This document shows, one piece after another, positions 17,067 through 26,140 of a DNA stretch of 64,000 bases. Both the position numbers and the translations under genes were made by a program. The notes beneath the pieces are model-generated. The model ran no database searches, was not told where the DNA came from, and worked only from the letters and a program-made list of their open reading frames with translations. The stretch is from the NCBI RefSeq assembly GCF_030326305.1, contig NZ_JACAKB010000013.1, forward strand, positions 24,434 to 88,433. Direction: 5' to 3'. The DNA is from Myroides odoratimimus (lineage in GTDB: Bacteria; Bacteroidota; Bacteroidia; Flavobacteriales; Flavobacteriaceae). Positions within the stretch are counted from its first letter, which is position 1, and the number at the start of each line of letters is the position of its first letter.

Positions 17067-19373
17067 ATGCTAACATTAATTTTTCTCACTTTTGTACTTG
17101 CTTTTGGAGTATTATTTCTAAAAAAGTTTGTACAGACTAAATTTGTAGCATTAATATCCCTACTTCCATTTTCAATTTTTTTATATCTATTATCTTTTTT
17201 ACGTTCTGTAAAAGACGGATTTAATAGTGTCCTATTTAGCACTGAATGGATTCCTACGTTAGGTATCAATTTAGACTTTAAAATAGACGGTCTATCACTT
17301 TTGTTTGGATTATTGATTTCTGGAATTGGAACATTGGTATATTTATATGCTTCTTCTTATTTAAGAGGGCATCCTCTGTTACACCGTTTTATTTGCTACC
17401 TGACTGTTTTTATGGGAGCAATGTTAGGAGTGGTTACTTCTGACAATTTAATCACCTTGTTTATTTTTTGGGAGCTAACGAGCATAAGTTCATTCTTCTT
17501 GATTGGTTTTAATAATGAAGAAGAAGAATCTAGAGCGAGTGCGTTGTGGGCCTTAGCCATTACAGGATTAGGAGGGTTCTTTTTACTGTCCTTTGGTGTA
17601 ATCGTAGGAACTATATCCGGAACATATTCTATCCACGAGTTATTGGGACAGAGTGATGTGTTAAAGGAGAGTCCTTTCTACTTATTAATTATTATTTTCT
17701 TATTCATAGCAGCTTTTACTAAGTCTGCACAGTTTCCTTTTCACTTTTGGTTACCAGGAGCGATGAAAGCTCCTACACCAGTATCAGCTTATCTACACTC
17801 TGCTACTATGGTGAAGGCTGGGGTATACTTAGTAGCTAGATTCACTCCGATACTCGGTGGTAAGATGGAGTGGAACACGATCTTACTGGTAGTAGGTGGC
17901 GTGACCATGTTATTCGGTGCTTTTCACAGTGTATTTAGAAAAGATATGAAAGGGATATTAGCTTACTCTACTATATCTGCCTTAGGACTATTAATGTTCT
18001 TGTTAGGAATAGGTACTCAGATAGCACTGTATGCTATGGCAGTATTCGTATTAGCACATGCATTGTATAAAGCAGCTTTTTTCTTGATAACAGGTATTAT
18101 AGATCATGCATTACATACTCGTGATATTAATGAGTTAGGAGGGCTACGTAAGTACTTTCCACTGTTAAGTGTGGCAGCCGTTGTTGCCGCATTATCATGT
18201 GCGGGTATTCCTTTGACTTTCGGATTTATTGGAAAAGAGTTAATCTATGAAAGTGGACTTCATTATATGAATGAGACTTTAGCAATTATATTAGTAGGCG
18301 CTTTATTCTTCACTAATGTATTTTTGACTGGATCAGGTTTCTTAATAGGTATAAAACCATTCTTTGGCAAAGCAACTAAGAACGTTTGTATATCTCATCA
18401 ACCTGATTGGGCACTAATAGCTCCACCTGTAGTATTAGGGTTCTTCACCTTATTACTTGGAGTGTTACCCGCTATTGCTTATCATGAAATTATCTTGGCG
18501 ACCTTTAGTGCTATTTATGGCTCTGTAGTAGAGATGCCTCTAGCGATATGGCATGGTGTGAATACTAGTCTATTATTAAGTGGATGCACGATAGTGCTAG
18601 GTACGATAGTGTACATTATCTTTAAGAGATGGAAGAACCCACTATGTGTGGTGGAGAACTTCGAGAAAGTATCACCTAAGAATATATTCTCTATCATCGT
18701 AGAGTTCTTTAGAGTACTAGCATATCGTTATACTTGGATCTTCCATAATGGATATCTGAGATCTTATCTAGCAGTAATTATTGTTTTCTTTGTAGGCTTA
18801 GTTGGGTATAAGTTATTTGCAGATGTTCCACTGCGTGTGAACACTACGGGACTGTCTGAGTTTAGAGCTTATGAGTTAGTTGTATTCTTAATTGCAGTTG
18901 TGGCAATTGTCTTTGCGATTAATACATCATCTAGATTAACGGCAATCGCTGCGACAGGTGTGGTAGGGTATTGTATCTGTTTAATATTTGTATTCTATGG
19001 AGCACCAGATTTAGGAATGACTCAGTTCGCTATTGATACATTGACTACAGTTTTATTTATTTTAGTGTTGTTTAAATTACCTCCATTCTTAAAGTTAGGA
19101 AATAGAAAGATACAGTTTAGGGACGCAGTGATTTCTATAGCGTTCGGTGTTCTGATTTCTATTATTACTCTACAGGCTCTAGTCTCTCCTGCAGATAAAG
19201 ATATCAGTAGATATTATGCAGAGAACGTATATGTACTTGCTAAAGGTAAGAATGTGGTGAATGTTATTTTAGTTGACTTTAGAGGATTTGATACCATGAT
19301 AGAGACTATAGTGTTATCTATTGCGGCATTAGGAGTATTCAGTATGTTAAAATATAGAGAAGATGAAGAATAA
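17067..19373 (+). CDS. mrpA: Mrp cation/proton antiporter subunit A
   Basis: 768 residues, full length for the MrpA of seven-gene (group 1) operons. The core resembles NuoL, with many membrane helices and the proton-channel residues in FFWELTSISSF (Glu) and KSAQFPFHFWLPGAMKAPTPV (Lys). The C-terminal third (about residues 560-768) carries the extra helices specific to MrpA (GAPDLGMTQFAIDTL). Mrp complexes exchange Na+ or other cations for H+ in the inner membrane and support pH and salt tolerance. It begins a tightly packed operon; mrpB overlaps its end by 11 bases. Confidence 0.96.
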   Translation: MLTLIFLTFVLAFGVLFLKKFVQTKFVALISLLPFSIFLYLLSFLRSVKDGFNSVLFSTEWIPTLGINLDFKIDGLSLLFGLLISGIGTLVYLYASSYLRGHPLLHRFICYLTVFMGAMLGVVTSDNLITLFIFWELTSISSFFLIGFNNEEEESRASALWALAITGLGGFFLLSFGVIVGTISGTYSIHELLGQSDVLKESPFYLLIIIFLFIAAFTKSAQFPFHFWLPGAMKAPTPVSAYLHSATMVKAGVYLVARFTPILGGKMEWNTILLVVGGVTMLFGAFHSVFRKDMKGILAYSTISALGLLMFLLGIGTQIALYAMAVFVLAHALYKAAFFLITGIIDHALHTRDINELGGLRKYFPLLSVAAVVAALSCAGIPLTFGFIGKELIYESGLHYMNETLAIILVGALFFTNVFLTGSGFLIGIKPFFGKATKNVCISHQPDWALIAPPVVLGFFTLLLGVLPAIAYHEIILATFSAIYGSVVEMPLAIWHGVNTSLLLSGCTIVLGTIVYIIFKRWKNPLCVVENFEKVSPKNIFSIIVEFFRVLAYRYTWIFHNGYLRSYLAVIIVFFVGLVGYKLFADVPLRVNTTGLSEFRAYELVVFLIAVVAIVFAINTSSRLTAIAATGVVGYCICLIFVFYGAPDLGMTQFAIDTLTTVLFILVLFKLPPFLKLGNRKIQFRDAVISIAFGVLISIITLQALVSPADKDISRYYAENVYVLAKGKNVVNVILVDFRGFDTMIETIVLSIAALGVFSMLKYREDEE

Positions 19374-19806
19374 GACTAAGTACGATATAAAGAAGATGGA
19401 CTCAACGATATTGAGGACAGCGACTAATTATTTATTACCTCTACTGCTATTATTCTCTCTTTTCGTATTGTTAAGAGGACATTATTTATCAGGAGGAGGT
19501 TTTGTAGGAGGGTTGATAGCATCTATAGCATTTGTATTGCATGCTTTTGCATATACAACTAGAAGAACATTGAGACTGTTCCAGATTCCCCCACGTATGT
19601 TGATACCTATAGGATTGACAATTTCTTTTATAAGTGGTTTTTTGCCAGTGTTATTAGGTAGACCATTTATGACTGGGGTATGGTTTGCAGATAATGTAGC
19701 GGTTATAGGTTCTGTGGGAACTGCTTTATTTTTTGATATTGGAGTTTATTTAGTGGTAGTTGGTGTTGTGCTAACTATATTATTAACTATTTCAGAAAGT
19801 GAATAA
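19363..19806 (+). CDS. mrpB: Mrp antiporter subunit B
   Basis: 147 residues with four predicted membrane helices and the family motif LRGHYLSGGGFVGGL near residue 45. It is an essential membrane subunit of the Mrp complex. Its ATG lies inside the end of mrpA, so translation is probably coupled. Confidence 0.94.
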   Translation: MKNKTKYDIKKMDSTILRTATNYLLPLLLLFSLFVLLRGHYLSGGGFVGGLIASIAFVLHAFAYTTRRTLRLFQIPPRMLIPIGLTISFISGFLPVLLGRPFMTGVWFADNVAVIGSVGTALFFDIGVYLVVVGVVLTILLTISESE

Positions 19807-19817
19807 AAGAGATAAGT

Positions 19818-20171
19818 ATGGAATTACTATTAGTATTATTAGTTGGAATTTTATATTCTGCAGGGATATACTTGATCTTGCGTAGAAGTATGGTTAAGTT
19901 ACTTTTAGGGTTTATGATGCTAGGTAATGGCGCCAATATATTAATCTTCTTGATGGGGGAATTAACCAAAGGGAAAGCACCTATTATTAATGGAGAGAGT
20001 AAACATTTTACAGATGTATATGCAGATCCAGTGCCTCAAGCATTAATCTTGACAGCCATAGTTATCAGTTTTGGATTGACAGCTTTTGCAATTATTTTAT
20101 TGAAAAAAGTACATGAAACAACAGGAACTGATGATTTAGATTCACTTAATATCCAAGATTTAGATATATGA
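19818..20171 (+). CDS. mrpC: Mrp antiporter subunit C
   Basis: 117 residues, three membrane helices, related to NuoK. The block LGFMMLGNGANILIFLMG and the following DPVPQALILTAIVISFG are characteristic. Its last bases overlap the start of mrpD (ATGA). Confidence 0.95.
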   Translation: MELLLVLLVGILYSAGIYLILRRSMVKLLLGFMMLGNGANILIFLMGELTKGKAPIINGESKHFTDVYADPVPQALILTAIVISFGLTAFAIILLKKVHETTGTDDLDSLNIQDLDI

Positions 20172-21679
20172 TTTCGAACTTTATATTAGCTCCTATATTA
20201 GCACATATGTTGACGGCTATTGTCCTGTTGTTCTTCTGGAAGAATGTACAGGCACAGAAGACCGTAAGTGTGATAGGTAATATAATCGGCTTCTTTGTAA
20301 GCTTAAGATTGTTTACCTTAATATGGGAAAATGGAAATATGACCTTACAGATGGGAGGCTGGGAAGCACCATTTGGAATTACTTTCGTAGGTGACATGTT
20401 GAGCGCTACGATGGTGATGCTTACTGCTATTGTTTCATTAGCTGTAGGTATATACTCAACAGCTGCGACTAACATTAGTCGCATACGATATGGGCACTTC
20501 TTTATCTATCACTTCCTAATCATGGGATTGATGGGAGCCTTTTTGACAGGAGATATATTTAATCTTTATGTGTGGTTTGAAGTAGTGATTATTTCTTCTT
20601 TTGTTTTATTGACATTAGGAGGAAAAAAGAGACAAATGGAAGGTGCTGTGAAGTATGTAACCATGAATATGCTAGCATCCGTAATCTTCTTAACAGCCAT
20701 CGGGATTCTATATGGGATAACAGGTAGTTTGAATATTGCAGACCTACCTGAACATGTAGCAGCAGTGGAGAATAGAGGATTAGTAACAGTGACCGCATTG
20801 TTGTTCTTTGTTGGTTTTGGTATTAAGTCAGCAGTATTCCCAATGTACTTTTGGTTGCCATCATCTTACCATACACCGCCATCGGCTATCGGTGCTGTGT
20901 TTGGTGGATTGTTGACTAAGATGGGAGTGTATTCTATGATAAGAGTGTTCACAGTAGTGTTCGAACCTGATGATTTCGTATTACAAGTATTTATAGTTAT
21001 TGCTATTCTTACGATGATAAGTGGCGCATTAGGAGTAATCAATAAAAGAAATATTAGAAGAATATTATCTTACTTTATTGTTTGTCATATAGGATATCTG
21101 ATAGCGGGTATTGGTATTTATACAGAGCTAGCTTTTGTAGGGGTAGTGTTTTATCTAATCCACGATGTCATTGTGAAGAGTAACTTCTTTATGATGAGTG
21201 GTCTGATACAAAAGATACGTGTAACGCAAGATATTTATCGACTAGGAGGATTCTATAAGGACTATCCAAAGCTGTCGATTGTCTTTGCGATTATCTTATT
21301 CTCTCTAGCAGGTATACCACCGTTGTCTGGGTTCTGGCCAAAGATACTTTTGTTCCAGGAGGCCTTTAAGCAGGAGAGTTATGTGTTATTAGGGACCTTG
21401 ATATTTGCGAGCTTTATTACTTTATTTATTGTAGCTCGTATTTGGTCAGAAGTGTTTTGGAAAGATTTGCCAAAGCCAAATGCGGAAGAGGTAGACTATT
21501 TTGCACCGTTCCATACTAGAGGTAAAGTAGCTTTAGTATTACCAGTTATAGGATTAGCTGTAGTGTCACTGTTGATAGGGTTTAATGCTTCTTTTGTATT
21601 TAAAGTAGCAGAACGAGTAGCATACGAATTAATGAACCCATCAATTTATATAGAATCAGTAATGCATCATTTAAAATAA
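20168..21679 (+). CDS. mrpD: Mrp antiporter subunit D
   Basis: 503 residues, related to the NuoM/NuoN antiporter-like subunits. Key membrane residues are present in YVWFEVVIISSFVLL (Glu) and GIKSAVFPMYFWLPSSYHTPP (Lys). It overlaps mrpC by four bases and is followed by mrpE after 7. It forms the second ion or proton channel of the complex with MrpA. Confidence 0.96.
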   Translation: MISNFILAPILAHMLTAIVLLFFWKNVQAQKTVSVIGNIIGFFVSLRLFTLIWENGNMTLQMGGWEAPFGITFVGDMLSATMVMLTAIVSLAVGIYSTAATNISRIRYGHFFIYHFLIMGLMGAFLTGDIFNLYVWFEVVIISSFVLLTLGGKKRQMEGAVKYVTMNMLASVIFLTAIGILYGITGSLNIADLPEHVAAVENRGLVTVTALLFFVGFGIKSAVFPMYFWLPSSYHTPPSAIGAVFGGLLTKMGVYSMIRVFTVVFEPDDFVLQVFIVIAILTMISGALGVINKRNIRRILSYFIVCHIGYLIAGIGIYTELAFVGVVFYLIHDVIVKSNFFMMSGLIQKIRVTQDIYRLGGFYKDYPKLSIVFAIILFSLAGIPPLSGFWPKILLFQEAFKQESYVLLGTLIFASFITLFIVARIWSEVFWKDLPKPNAEEVDYFAPFHTRGKVALVLPVIGLAVVSLLIGFNASFVFKVAERVAYELMNPSIYIESVMHHLK

Positions 21680-21686
21680 ACAGATT

Positions 21687-22169
21687 ATGTTGAAGTACTT
21701 TTTACTTAATTTATTATTGACATTTGTCTGGGTTGCTTTAACAGGACAGTTAAATTATTCTAACTTCATCTTTGGAGGTGCGGCAGGATTCTTTATTTTA
21801 TGGATGCTAACGAGAAGATCTAAGCAAGCAGATAAGGAATATTTCTATCGTGTACCGAAGATTATGATTTTTATTCTCTATTTTCTTTATGATATGATGG
21901 AGGCTAACTTACGTGTAGCGATAGATGTAATGACACCTAATTATCATACAACACCTGGTATCATTAAGTATAACCTAGATGCTAAGACAGATTTTGAGAT
22001 TACGATGTTGACCAATATTATCGCTTTGACTCCAGGTACTATGGTGATTGATATTGCAGAAGATAAAAGTTATGTTTATATACATACTATGTATTTAAGA
22101 GATAAACACAAGTTTATTAAGAATATGAAAGAGAGAACAGAAACTAAATTATTAGAGATATTGCGATGA
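21687..22169 (+). CDS. mrpE: Mrp antiporter subunit E
   Basis: 160 residues with two or three N-terminal membrane helices, then the conserved soluble part with TMLTNIIALTPGTMVIDI. It overlaps mrpF by four bases. Confidence 0.95.
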   Translation: MLKYFLLNLLLTFVWVALTGQLNYSNFIFGGAAGFFILWMLTRRSKQADKEYFYRVPKIMIFILYFLYDMMEANLRVAIDVMTPNYHTTPGIIKYNLDAKTDFEITMLTNIIALTPGTMVIDIAEDKSYVYIHTMYLRDKHKFIKNMKERTETKLLEILR

Positions 22170-22441
22170 CAGTAGAAGATTATTTAATATATGTAATTAT
22201 GCCTATCATCAGCTTGTCTTTAATCTTCATATTTATAAGATTTCTAAAGGGGCCAAGCGTATCAGATAGAGTAGTTGCTCTAGACTTACTGATTACAGTA
22301 GGAGTAGGGGTTATTGGAGTGTTTAGCTTGATTGCTAATGACCCGATATTCCTAGACGTGGCAATGATATTAGCATTAATAGCATTCTTGAGTACAGTGG
22401 CTTTTGCCTATTATTTATTAAAAAGGAATAGAGATGATTGA
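22166..22441 (+). CDS. mrpF: Mrp antiporter subunit F
   Basis: 91 residues and three membrane helices, with FLKGPSVSDRVVALDLL, the family signature. It overlaps mrpE and mrpG, so the last three genes form one translationally coupled block. Confidence 0.95.
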   Translation: MTVEDYLIYVIMPIISLSLIFIFIRFLKGPSVSDRVVALDLLITVGVGVIGVFSLIANDPIFLDVAMILALIAFLSTVAFAYYLLKRNRDD

Positions 22442-22832
22442 TATTGTGATAATGATATTAAGTACTGTAGGAGCGGTTTTTGTATTGATAGCTTCTATTG
22501 GGATAGTGCGTATGCCTGATTTCTATACAAGACTGTCTATTACTATTAAGGCAGCGACTTTAGGTATTGGCTGTATTCTTACAGCAGCAGCTATCCATTT
22601 TGCGGAGTTTTCGACAACGACAAAGGTGTTAGCAATTATATTTTTCTTGTTTATCACTTCACCTGTGGCAGCATTTTTGATTGCAAGAACGGCTTATATT
22701 ACAGGGATAAAGCTATGGGATAAGTCTGTGGTAGATGAACTACAGAATCGATATGACAACCATAATAACATTCCTTTAGATGCCTGTAGTGATGAAAAAG
22801 TAACCACTAAGGAGCAATCAGATAAAGAATAA
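22434..22832 (+). CDS. mrpG: Mrp antiporter subunit G
   Basis: 132 residues with three membrane helices and the signature GIVRMPDFYTRL. The C-terminal charged tail is longer than in many homologues. It is the last gene of the complete mrpABCDEFG set; no clear terminator hairpin follows before the peptidase gene 65 bases on. Confidence 0.95.
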   Translation: MIDIVIMILSTVGAVFVLIASIGIVRMPDFYTRLSITIKAATLGIGCILTAAAIHFAEFSTTTKVLAIIFFLFITSPVAAFLIARTAYITGIKLWDKSVVDELQNRYDNHNNIPLDACSDEKVTTKEQSDKE

Positions 22833-22897
22833 TTACTAGAATTGAGGATGATTTATAGAATTAAATTTATCTTCGCATTTCTAACATACTAATTAAT

Positions 22898-25051
22898 ATG
22901 AAAAAAATCGTTTTATTTTTAACTGCATTCATATTAGCGATACCTACTACGGTAAAAGCTGATGAAGGGATGTGGTTCTTAATGTTCATAGAGCGTTTAA
23001 ACCAACGCGATATGGAGAAGATGGGACTACAGTTGACATCTGAAGAGATATATAGTATCAATAATCATTCGTTGAAAGATGCTATTATACAGTTTGATGG
23101 TGGATGTACAGCAGAGATTATATCTAACCAAGGTTTGGTATTGACTAACCACCACTGTGGATATGATAAAATAGCTAAATTATCTACACCAGAAGATGAT
23201 ATCTTAACGAATGGATTCTGGGCAAAAGACAAAGCTAGTGAGAGAGCAGCTAAAGGTCTTTCTGTTCGTTTCTTTGTGAGAATGGACAATGTAACAAAGC
23301 GTATCTTAAGTGTTGTTAATGATAAGATGTCTGAGGTTGAAAGAGAGAAAGCAATCAACCAAGAGATCGCTAAGGTTCAAAAAGAAAATGATGGAGATGG
23401 TAAATACACTGTTTCTGTAAAATCATTTTTTCAAGGTAATGAATTCTATTACTTCGTATACCAAGATTACAATGATGTTCGTTTAGTAGGAACTCCTCCT
23501 AATAGTATTGGTAAATATGGAGGGGATACTGATAACTGGGAATGGCCACGTCATACAGGTGACTTCTCTTTATTCCGTGTGTATACTGATAAAGATGGTA
23601 ACCCTGCAGAGTACTCTGCTGATAATGTACCAATGGTTCCTAAACACCATTTACCAGTATCTATCACAGGTATTAAAGAAGGTGATTTCTCTATGATATT
23701 AGGATATCCAGGACGTACAAATAGATGGATGCCTGCACAAGGAGTAGAGCAAAATATTAAGTTCGCTTATCCAGCTTGGGTTGAAGGATCTAAGTTAGGG
23801 ATGGATGTAATGAAGAAATACATGGCTACAAACGATGCAGTACGTCTTAACTATGCCTCTAAATATGCAGGTGTAGCAAACTACTGGAAGAACCGTCAAG
23901 GTATGATTGATGCATTGACTCAACATCAGACTGTAGCAACTAAAACAAAAGCGGAAAAAGATTTCCATAAATGGGCGTCTAAAAAAGAGAACGCTGCTAA
24001 ATACGGAAATGTAATAGCTGATATTAACGCATGGTACAAAGCGACTAATGAGAAGTCTCGTCATGATAATTACTTAATGACAATGTTGCGTACTTCTAAT
24101 TTAGTAGCTGCGCCATATCGTTTAGCTGGTGGTATGGAAGCGTATGCTGCTGGTGATGATAAGAAACGTGCTGAGATGTTACCTGAGTTTAAAGAGTACA
24201 TTAAGAGTATCTATGGTAGTACTTATGAGCCATTAGAAAGAGAAATGTTAGCTAAGCAATTAGCTCTTTATGCAACTAAATCTACAGGATATGCAATTGC
24301 TCCTTATGTAGCAGAAATCAACAAAGAGTACAATGGTGATTTTGAAAAGTATGTAGATGAAATCTTTGAAAAAAGTGTATTTGCTAATCAAGAAGCTATC
24401 GATGCGTTCTTAGCAGATCCTAAAGGAGTTACTATTTCTCGTGATCCAATGTTGAAGTTATCTGTAGCTATTATGGATTACTATAGAGCTATGCCTGATA
24501 ATGTAAGTGCATTAGAAGATAAGTTCCAAAAGGCATATAGATTATTTGTAGATGGAGTACAAAAAAGTAATCCTACAGGTAAATACTATCCAGATGCAAA
24601 CTCTACTTTGCGTTTAACTTATGGTACTGTAAAAGATCTACCAAGAGGAAATAAAGTAAATGATGCTGCAGAGAACTGGTTTACTACTTTAAAAGGTACA
24701 GTTGCTAAACATAAAGTAGGTGACGAAGAGTTCGAAGCACCACAAAAACTAATCGACTTATATAATAAGAAAGATTATGGGGTGTATGCTGATAAAGCTG
24801 GACACATGCCTGTAAACTTCTTGACTAATCATGATATCACAGGAGGTAACTCAGGTTCTCCAGTATTAAATGGAAAAGGAGAGTTGATTGGACTTGCTTT
24901 TGATGGTAACATCGAAGCGATGGCAGGAGACGTTATTTATGACCCTAAATTACAACGTACAATTAACGTAGATATTCGTTACGTACTATTCATTATAGAT
25001 AAGTTCGCTGACGCTAAACATATTGTAGACGAGATGACTATTGTAAAATAG
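22898..25051 (+). CDS. S46 family dipeptidyl-peptidase, DPP7 type
   Basis: 717 residues with a signal peptide ending near residue 21 (TTVKADEGMW). The serine-protease triad is visible: His in LTNHHCGYD (residues 85-86), Asp in RHTGDFSLFRVY, and Ser652 in GGNSGSPVL. In S46 enzymes the residue in FDxN of the C-terminal part separates DPP11 (Arg, acidic substrates) from DPP7 (Gly, hydrophobic substrates). Here FDGN shows Gly670, so a DPP7-like preference is inferred. Such periplasmic enzymes feed dipeptides to protein-degrading flavobacteria. It has a weak promoter of its own (TTG 22842, TATCTTCG 22868) and a terminator. Confidence 0.94.
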   Translation: MKKIVLFLTAFILAIPTTVKADEGMWFLMFIERLNQRDMEKMGLQLTSEEIYSINNHSLKDAIIQFDGGCTAEIISNQGLVLTNHHCGYDKIAKLSTPEDDILTNGFWAKDKASERAAKGLSVRFFVRMDNVTKRILSVVNDKMSEVEREKAINQEIAKVQKENDGDGKYTVSVKSFFQGNEFYYFVYQDYNDVRLVGTPPNSIGKYGGDTDNWEWPRHTGDFSLFRVYTDKDGNPAEYSADNVPMVPKHHLPVSITGIKEGDFSMILGYPGRTNRWMPAQGVEQNIKFAYPAWVEGSKLGMDVMKKYMATNDAVRLNYASKYAGVANYWKNRQGMIDALTQHQTVATKTKAEKDFHKWASKKENAAKYGNVIADINAWYKATNEKSRHDNYLMTMLRTSNLVAAPYRLAGGMEAYAAGDDKKRAEMLPEFKEYIKSIYGSTYEPLEREMLAKQLALYATKSTGYAIAPYVAEINKEYNGDFEKYVDEIFEKSVFANQEAIDAFLADPKGVTISRDPMLKLSVAIMDYYRAMPDNVSALEDKFQKAYRLFVDGVQKSNPTGKYYPDANSTLRLTYGTVKDLPRGNKVNDAAENWFTTLKGTVAKHKVGDEEFEAPQKLIDLYNKKDYGVYADKAGHMPVNFLTNHDITGGNSGSPVLNGKGELIGLAFDGNIEAMAGDVIYDPKLQRTINVDIRYVLFIIDKFADAKHIVDEMTIVK

Positions 25052-25071
25052 TTCATTTAGTTAAAGTTCAC

Positions 25072-25102
25072 AAAACGCCTAAATTATTTAGGCGTTTTTT
25101 TT
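25072..25102 (+). terminator. Rho-independent terminator after the S46 peptidase
   Basis: The stem AAAACGCCTAAAT / ATTTAGGCGTTTT around a single T is followed by T8. Very strong. Confidence 0.92.
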
Positions 25103-25135
25103 GTGCATAAATGTTTCGTGAATTAAGTTTACATC

Positions 25136-26140
25136 ATGAAAAAGTATGTGTTATTTATCTGTTTAATATTATTGGTCGGCTGTGGCTCTAAGGGAGATAA
25201 GGACTTGCAGACGAAGTTGTCTTTTTACTATTGGAGAACTAACTTTCAGTTAGACTCACTAGAAAGAACTACGCTTAAAGAGTTAGAAGTGGACAAGCTT
25301 TATATTCGCTATTTTGATATTGGACTACAAGGTAATTCTCCTATACCTATACGACCTATACTGTTTAAAGATTCTATTCCTAATCTAGAGATTGTTCCAG
25401 TTGTATATATAAAGAATGAAGTCTTAGTGAATACTAAGGTAGATAGAGAATTGTCAAAAAAGATAATAGACTATATCAATCAAATTAATAAACACAACCA
25501 TATACAGATAAGTGAGATACAGCTAGACTGTGATTGGAGCTTGAAGAGTAAGGATTCTTTTTTTGAGTTAATAGAGTCGATTAAGAAAGAAAGCCAGTGG
25601 AAGGTGTCATCTACGATTAGACTGCACCAAGTGAAATACGCTGCTAAGACAGGAATCCCAAAGGTGGACTATGGCGTACTGATGTATTATAATATGGGGA
25701 CTATCTCAGCAGATTCGTTGAACTCTATTTATGACCGTAATATAGGAAGCAAATATATAGGGGCGTTAGCTGATTACCCTTTAGAGCTGAAGTATGCTTT
25801 TCCTATCTATTCATGGGTAGTACATACTAGAGCTAATAAAGTTGTTCGCTTAATCAGTAGAGTTCGTACAGATGAAGTGGATAAAATAAGTGCTTTTAAA
25901 AGAATAGATGAGACTAGATATAGTGTGACAAAAGAAGGAATGTATTTTGGACAGTTGTTTTTAGTCGGCGATCAGATAAAAGTAGAAACGACTACTAGCG
26001 AGCAGTTGTTAGAAATGAAAAAAGACTTAGAGAAGGCAAGTGGGAAGTGCCCCTCTGAAATTATACTATATGATTTAAATTCAAGAAATATCCCTTATTA
26101 TGAAAAAGAAGTTTGGAAAAAGATTGTTGTATGCGAGTAG
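25136..26140 (+). CDS. Putative lipoprotein of unknown function, first of an overlapping pair
   Basis: 334 residues. The start is a classical lipoprotein signal with lipobox LVGC and Cys16 as the first mature residue. The remainder alternates beta strands and helices in a pattern that suggests a TIM-barrel-like fold, with acidic clusters such as IQLDCDWS and VDYGVLMYYNMG that could form an active site. I do not recognise the family with confidence. It overlaps the next gene by 41 bases, so the two are surely co-expressed. The distance to the S46 terminator is 33 bases, leaving little room for a promoter. Confidence 0.75.
   Translation: MKKYVLFICLILLVGCGSKGDKDLQTKLSFYYWRTNFQLDSLERTTLKELEVDKLYIRYFDIGLQGNSPIPIRPILFKDSIPNLEIVPVVYIKNEVLVNTKVDRELSKKIIDYINQINKHNHIQISEIQLDCDWSLKSKDSFFELIESIKKESQWKVSSTIRLHQVKYAAKTGIPKVDYGVLMYYNMGTISADSLNSIYDRNIGSKYIGALADYPLELKYAFPIYSWVVHTRANKVVRLISRVRTDEVDKISAFKRIDETRYSVTKEGMYFGQLFLVGDQIKVETTTSEQLLEMKKDLEKASGKCPSEIILYDLNSRNIPYYEKEVWKKIVVCE

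Noticed and set aside
20146-20484. 112-codon frame on the minus strand within mrpC and mrpD
   Set aside because: It is fully covered by two well-supported genes on the other strand and has no family resemblance.
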